8,301 nucleotides of DNA from an uncultured Eubacteriales bacterium (GTDB lineage Bacteria > Bacillota > Clostridia > Christensenellales > Borkfalkiaceae). The position numbers were made by a program, and so were the translations under genes. Shown here in pieces: positions 6,353 to 8,301 of the stretch. Where the stretch lies: assembly GCA_902465495.1 (NCBI GenBank), contig CABQND010000066.1, forward strand, positions 1 through 8,301. The letters are read 5' to 3'. A model generated the notes under the pieces. It was given only the letters and a program-made list of their open reading frames with translations. It did not search any database and had not been told where the DNA came from. The first letter of the stretch is position 1, and every line of letters begins with the position of its first letter.

Positions 6353-7864
6353 ATGGAACGAGGGCTTTTGACGCCGCTTAAAAAACTGCGGCGGCAGGTA
6401 TTCGTTGAAATGGCGAGGGTAGCCTTTGAAACGGATAAAAACGATATAAAGGATGCGATCGAAGCGATCCCGTATAAGATCACGCCGGGCGATAAACCGC
6501 TGTATCGCGAGAGCATTTGGCGTGAACGCGCGATTTGTTCGGAGCGGGTTCGGCTCTCGATGGGATTGTCGTTGCGGCCGGAAGATGCGCCCGTGCACGT
6601 TACGAGCGGGCTTCGAGGGAGTGATATAGCAGATAAATATTATGAACCGCCGTTGATGCAAGTGATTCCGTCGGCCTGTGCGGCATGTGCGCCCAACATG
6701 TATAAGGTCACGGATAACTGCCGCGGGTGTGTGGCGCATCCGTGCACGGCGGTTTGCCCGAAAGGGGCAGTGTCCATTGTTGATGGCAAGTCAGTCATTG
6801 ATCAGGATAAATGCATTCGTTGCGGAAAATGTAAGGCTGTCTGCCCGTACGATGCGATCGCGCATCATACGCGTCCCTGTGCAGAGGCGTGCGGTGTCAA
6901 GGCGATCGAATCGGACGATCTTGGCAGGGCAAAGATCAATCCGGACAAATGTGTTTCGTGCGGTATGTGTATGGTAAGCTGTCCGTTCGGAGCGATTGCG
7001 GATAAATCGCAGTTTTTTCAGCTTATACGCGCATTGCGTCGCGGGGATAAGATCGTTGCGGAGATCGCGCCTTCTTATGTTGGACAGTTCGGAGAAAGTG
7101 CAACGTCTGGAAAGATCAAGGCTGCGCTCGAAGAGATCGGTTTTGTGGATGTGTATGAAGTGGCTCTGGGCGCGGATATGGGTGCGGCGATCGAGGCACA
7201 TCACTATGCAACGGAAGTTAAGAGCGGTAAGATCCCGTTCATGCTCACTTCCTGCTGTCCTGCGTGGGCAATGCTGATCAAAAGGTATTTCCCTGAGTCG
7301 GCGGATAAAATTTCGCGTACACTCACGCCAATGGTTGCGACCGCACGTACGATCAAAAAGAAATATCCGGATCACCGCGTAGTCTTTATTGGTCCGTGTG
7401 CGGCGAAAAAATTGGAAGCTTCCCGCCGTACTGTTCGGAGCGACGTCGATTTCGTGATCACGTTTGAAGAATTGTCGGCAATTTTTGAGGCAAAAGGCAT
7501 TGATTTCGAGCATTACGACAAACAGCTTTCCATGCACGATGCAACGGGTGCGGGCAGAGGCTATGCCTGCGCGGGCGGAGTTGCCGGCGCCATTGAAAAA
7601 TGTATTGCTGAATATTACCCCGATACCGAAGTAAATATTCAACACGTGGAGGGGTTGGAGGACTGCCGAAAGATCCTGCTGTTGGCAAAGCTCGGCAGGT
7701 TGAACGGCGCACTCATTGAAGGAATGGGCTGCCCCGGAGGTTGCGTGGCCGGGGCGGGCACGAATATCCCTGTTCAGAAAGCAACGGTTCTCGTGAAAAA
7801 AGCGGTTGATTCTTCCTCCCGTAAGGTCCCGCCCAAAGAATTGGAAGAGATAAATCTGGATTAA
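6353..7864 (+). CDS. Monomeric [FeFe] hydrogenase, probably group B, with ferredoxin-type domains
   Basis: A 503-residue cytoplasmic enzyme that interconverts protons plus electrons and H2. An N-terminal region of about 105 residues is followed by an iron-sulfur section (109-210) holding 16 cysteines: CAAC (109, 112), CRGCVAHPCTAVCP (123-136), CIRCGKCKAVCP (154-165), PCAEAC (175-180) and CVSCGMCMVSCP (200-211), enough for three or four [4Fe-4S] clusters. The H-cluster domain follows, with motif L1 TSCCPAW (299-305), L2 IGPCAAKK (346-353) and L3 EGMGCPGGCVAG (456-467); the expected ligands are Cys302, Cys349, Cys460 and Cys464. Gly347 stands where Clostridium pasteurianum CpI has a methionine before the L2 cysteine, and with Ala304 this suggests group B rather than the prototypical group A enzymes. 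AAGGAGAGG (6337-6345) precedes the ATG. It has its own strong promoter. No HydEFG maturases or partner subunits are present, so ferredoxin is the likely redox partner. It is a hydA-like gene; the fermentative or H2-uptake direction cannot be read from sequence. Confidence 0.94.
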   Translation: MERGLLTPLKKLRRQVFVEMARVAFETDKNDIKDAIEAIPYKITPGDKPLYRESIWRERAICSERVRLSMGLSLRPEDAPVHVTSGLRGSDIADKYYEPPLMQVIPSACAACAPNMYKVTDNCRGCVAHPCTAVCPKGAVSIVDGKSVIDQDKCIRCGKCKAVCPYDAIAHHTRPCAEACGVKAIESDDLGRAKINPDKCVSCGMCMVSCPFGAIADKSQFFQLIRALRRGDKIVAEIAPSYVGQFGESATSGKIKAALEEIGFVDVYEVALGADMGAAIEAHHYATEVKSGKIPFMLTSCCPAWAMLIKRYFPESADKISRTLTPMVATARTIKKKYPDHRVVFIGPCAAKKLEASRRTVRSDVDFVITFEELSAIFEAKGIDFEHYDKQLSMHDATGAGRGYACAGGVAGAIEKCIAEYYPDTEVNIQHVEGLEDCRKILLLAKLGRLNGALIEGMGCPGGCVAGAGTNIPVQKATVLVKKAVDSSSRKVPPKELEEINLD

Positions 7865-7930
7865 ATAACATTTTTCTGCACTTCAAACATAGCCGGCTTT
7901 GCGCGAGTGGAAACATTTTGCTGCAAACGG

Positions 7931-7959
7931 TTGTGTTATTTTGAGATATGTGTTACAAT
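7931..7959 (+). promoter_or_regulatory. Extended -10 promoter of the HU gene
   Basis: TTGTGT (7931-7936), 17 bases, then TACAAT (7954-7959) preceded by TGT, an extended -10 that compensates for a weak -35. The predicted start is near 7966, about 29 bases before the ATG. The same TGTTACAAT string occurs in the promoter of the two-TM protein gene. Confidence 0.65.
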
Positions 7960-7994
7960 AGGATTATAAATTTGTTCGCATAAGGAGGAAGTGT

Positions 7995-8270
7995 ATGAAC
8001 AAAAGTGAATTCATTGCTAAGATAGCAGAGGACGCAGGGTTAAAAAAGTGCGATGCGGAAAAGTTTTTTGACGCATTCGTTTCCGGCGTGAAAGATGTTG
8101 TTGCCCGTGGCGAAAAATTGCAGATCGTCGGCTTTGGAACATTTGAGGCGAAAGAGCGCAGCGCGAAAGAGGGCGTCAATCCTTTGACAGGTGAAAAGAT
8201 TTCCATAGCTGCTTGTAAAGTGCCGTCTTTCAAAGCGGGAAAGGCATTTAAAGAAGAACTGAATAAATAA
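7995..8270 (+). CDS. hup: HU-family DNA-binding protein
   Basis: A complete 91-residue HU/IHF-family nucleoid protein that binds DNA as a dimer with little sequence preference, bending and compacting the chromosome. The N-terminus MNKSEFIAKIAEDAGL forms the usual first helix pair, and IVGFGTFEAKERSAKEGVNP (44-63) spans the family signature, with the conserved DNA-intercalating Pro63. TGEKISIAACKVPSFKAGKAFKEELN completes the arm and C-terminal helix. The common Arg in the GRNP arm motif is Val61 here, so the arm tip is a little less basic than usual. Residues Cys19 and Cys74 are unusual extras for HU. AAGGAGG (7982-7988) lies 6 bases before the ATG. The gene has its own promoter and is co-directional with the hydrogenase gene, with about 130 bases between them. 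Confidence 0.95.
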   Translation: MNKSEFIAKIAEDAGLKKCDAEKFFDAFVSGVKDVVARGEKLQIVGFGTFEAKERSAKEGVNPLTGEKISIAACKVPSFKAGKAFKEELNK

Positions 8271-8301
8271 TCGATAAACGGCACAGCCGCCCGCACATTT
8301 G

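Noticed and set aside
6791..7645. Open frame of 284 codons on the minus strand, antisense to the hydrogenase gene
   Set aside because: It lies wholly inside the strongly supported hydrogenase gene, is rich in Arg, Cys and His as expected of an antisense shadow, has no ribosome binding site that I can see, and resembles no protein family.
7865..7930. Terminator of the hydrogenase gene
   Set aside because: The 8-bp palindrome AGCCGGCT at 7891-7898 has no loop and no following T run, so it does not make a convincing terminator.
8271..8301. Terminator of the HU gene at the window end
   Set aside because: Only a 4-bp CGGC/GCCG pairing with no T tract is visible; a real terminator may lie beyond the window.

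Overview
The window looks like ordinary chromosomal DNA of a low-to-mid GC, anaerobic Bacillota (class Clostridia, probably a gut-type fermenter). The grounds are strong AAGGAGG-type ribosome binding sites, consensus sigma-A promoters, a cytidylate kinase-like protein of a kind common in Clostridia, and an oxygen-sensitive [FeFe] hydrogenase with TSCCPAW / GPCAAKK / GMGCPGGC H-cluster motifs. I cannot name a genus. No rRNA, tRNA, CRISPR array, insertion sequence or phage gene is visible, and no gap between genes exceeds about 190 bases.

Layout, left to right. (1) 33-3164, minus strand: a very large MacB/FtsX-type ABC transporter with ATPase and permease fused in one chain. Its start appears to be a TTG codon set by an upstream GGAGG. 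(2) 3165-3320: a divergent intergenic region with a TTGACA-N17-TTTAAT promoter reading right and a small hairpin in the leader. (3) 3321-3896, plus strand: a cytidylate kinase-like P-loop protein, followed by a clear hairpin/T-rich terminator at 3935-3970. (4) 4031-4501, minus strand, convergent with the kinase gene: an unrecognised 156-residue protein with two membrane segments and its own extended -10 promoter. (5) 4502-4688: a divergent promoter region. (6) 4689-6248, plus strand: malQ, 4-alpha-glucanotransferase with all three catalytic carboxylates. (7) 6353-7864, plus strand: a monomeric, probably group B, [FeFe] hydrogenase rich in ferredoxin-type cysteines, behind a perfect consensus promoter with a 10-bp palindrome at the predicted transcription start. 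(8) 7995-8270, plus strand: an HU-family nucleoid protein with its own promoter. The last 31 bases carry no clear feature.

How the genes relate. Each has its own promoter or faces a different way, so this is a run of independently transcribed genes rather than one operon. malQ (maltodextrin and starch use) and the hydrogenase (disposal of fermentation electrons as H2, or H2 sensing) suit a saccharolytic fermenter but need not be functionally coupled; no hydrogenase maturation genes (hydE, hydF, hydG) lie in the window. I find no convincing new multi-gene system. The most useful leads are the unusual ectodomain of the ABC transporter, the orphan two-TM protein, the iron-sulfur and proton-pathway details of the hydrogenase, and the operator-like palindrome at its promoter.
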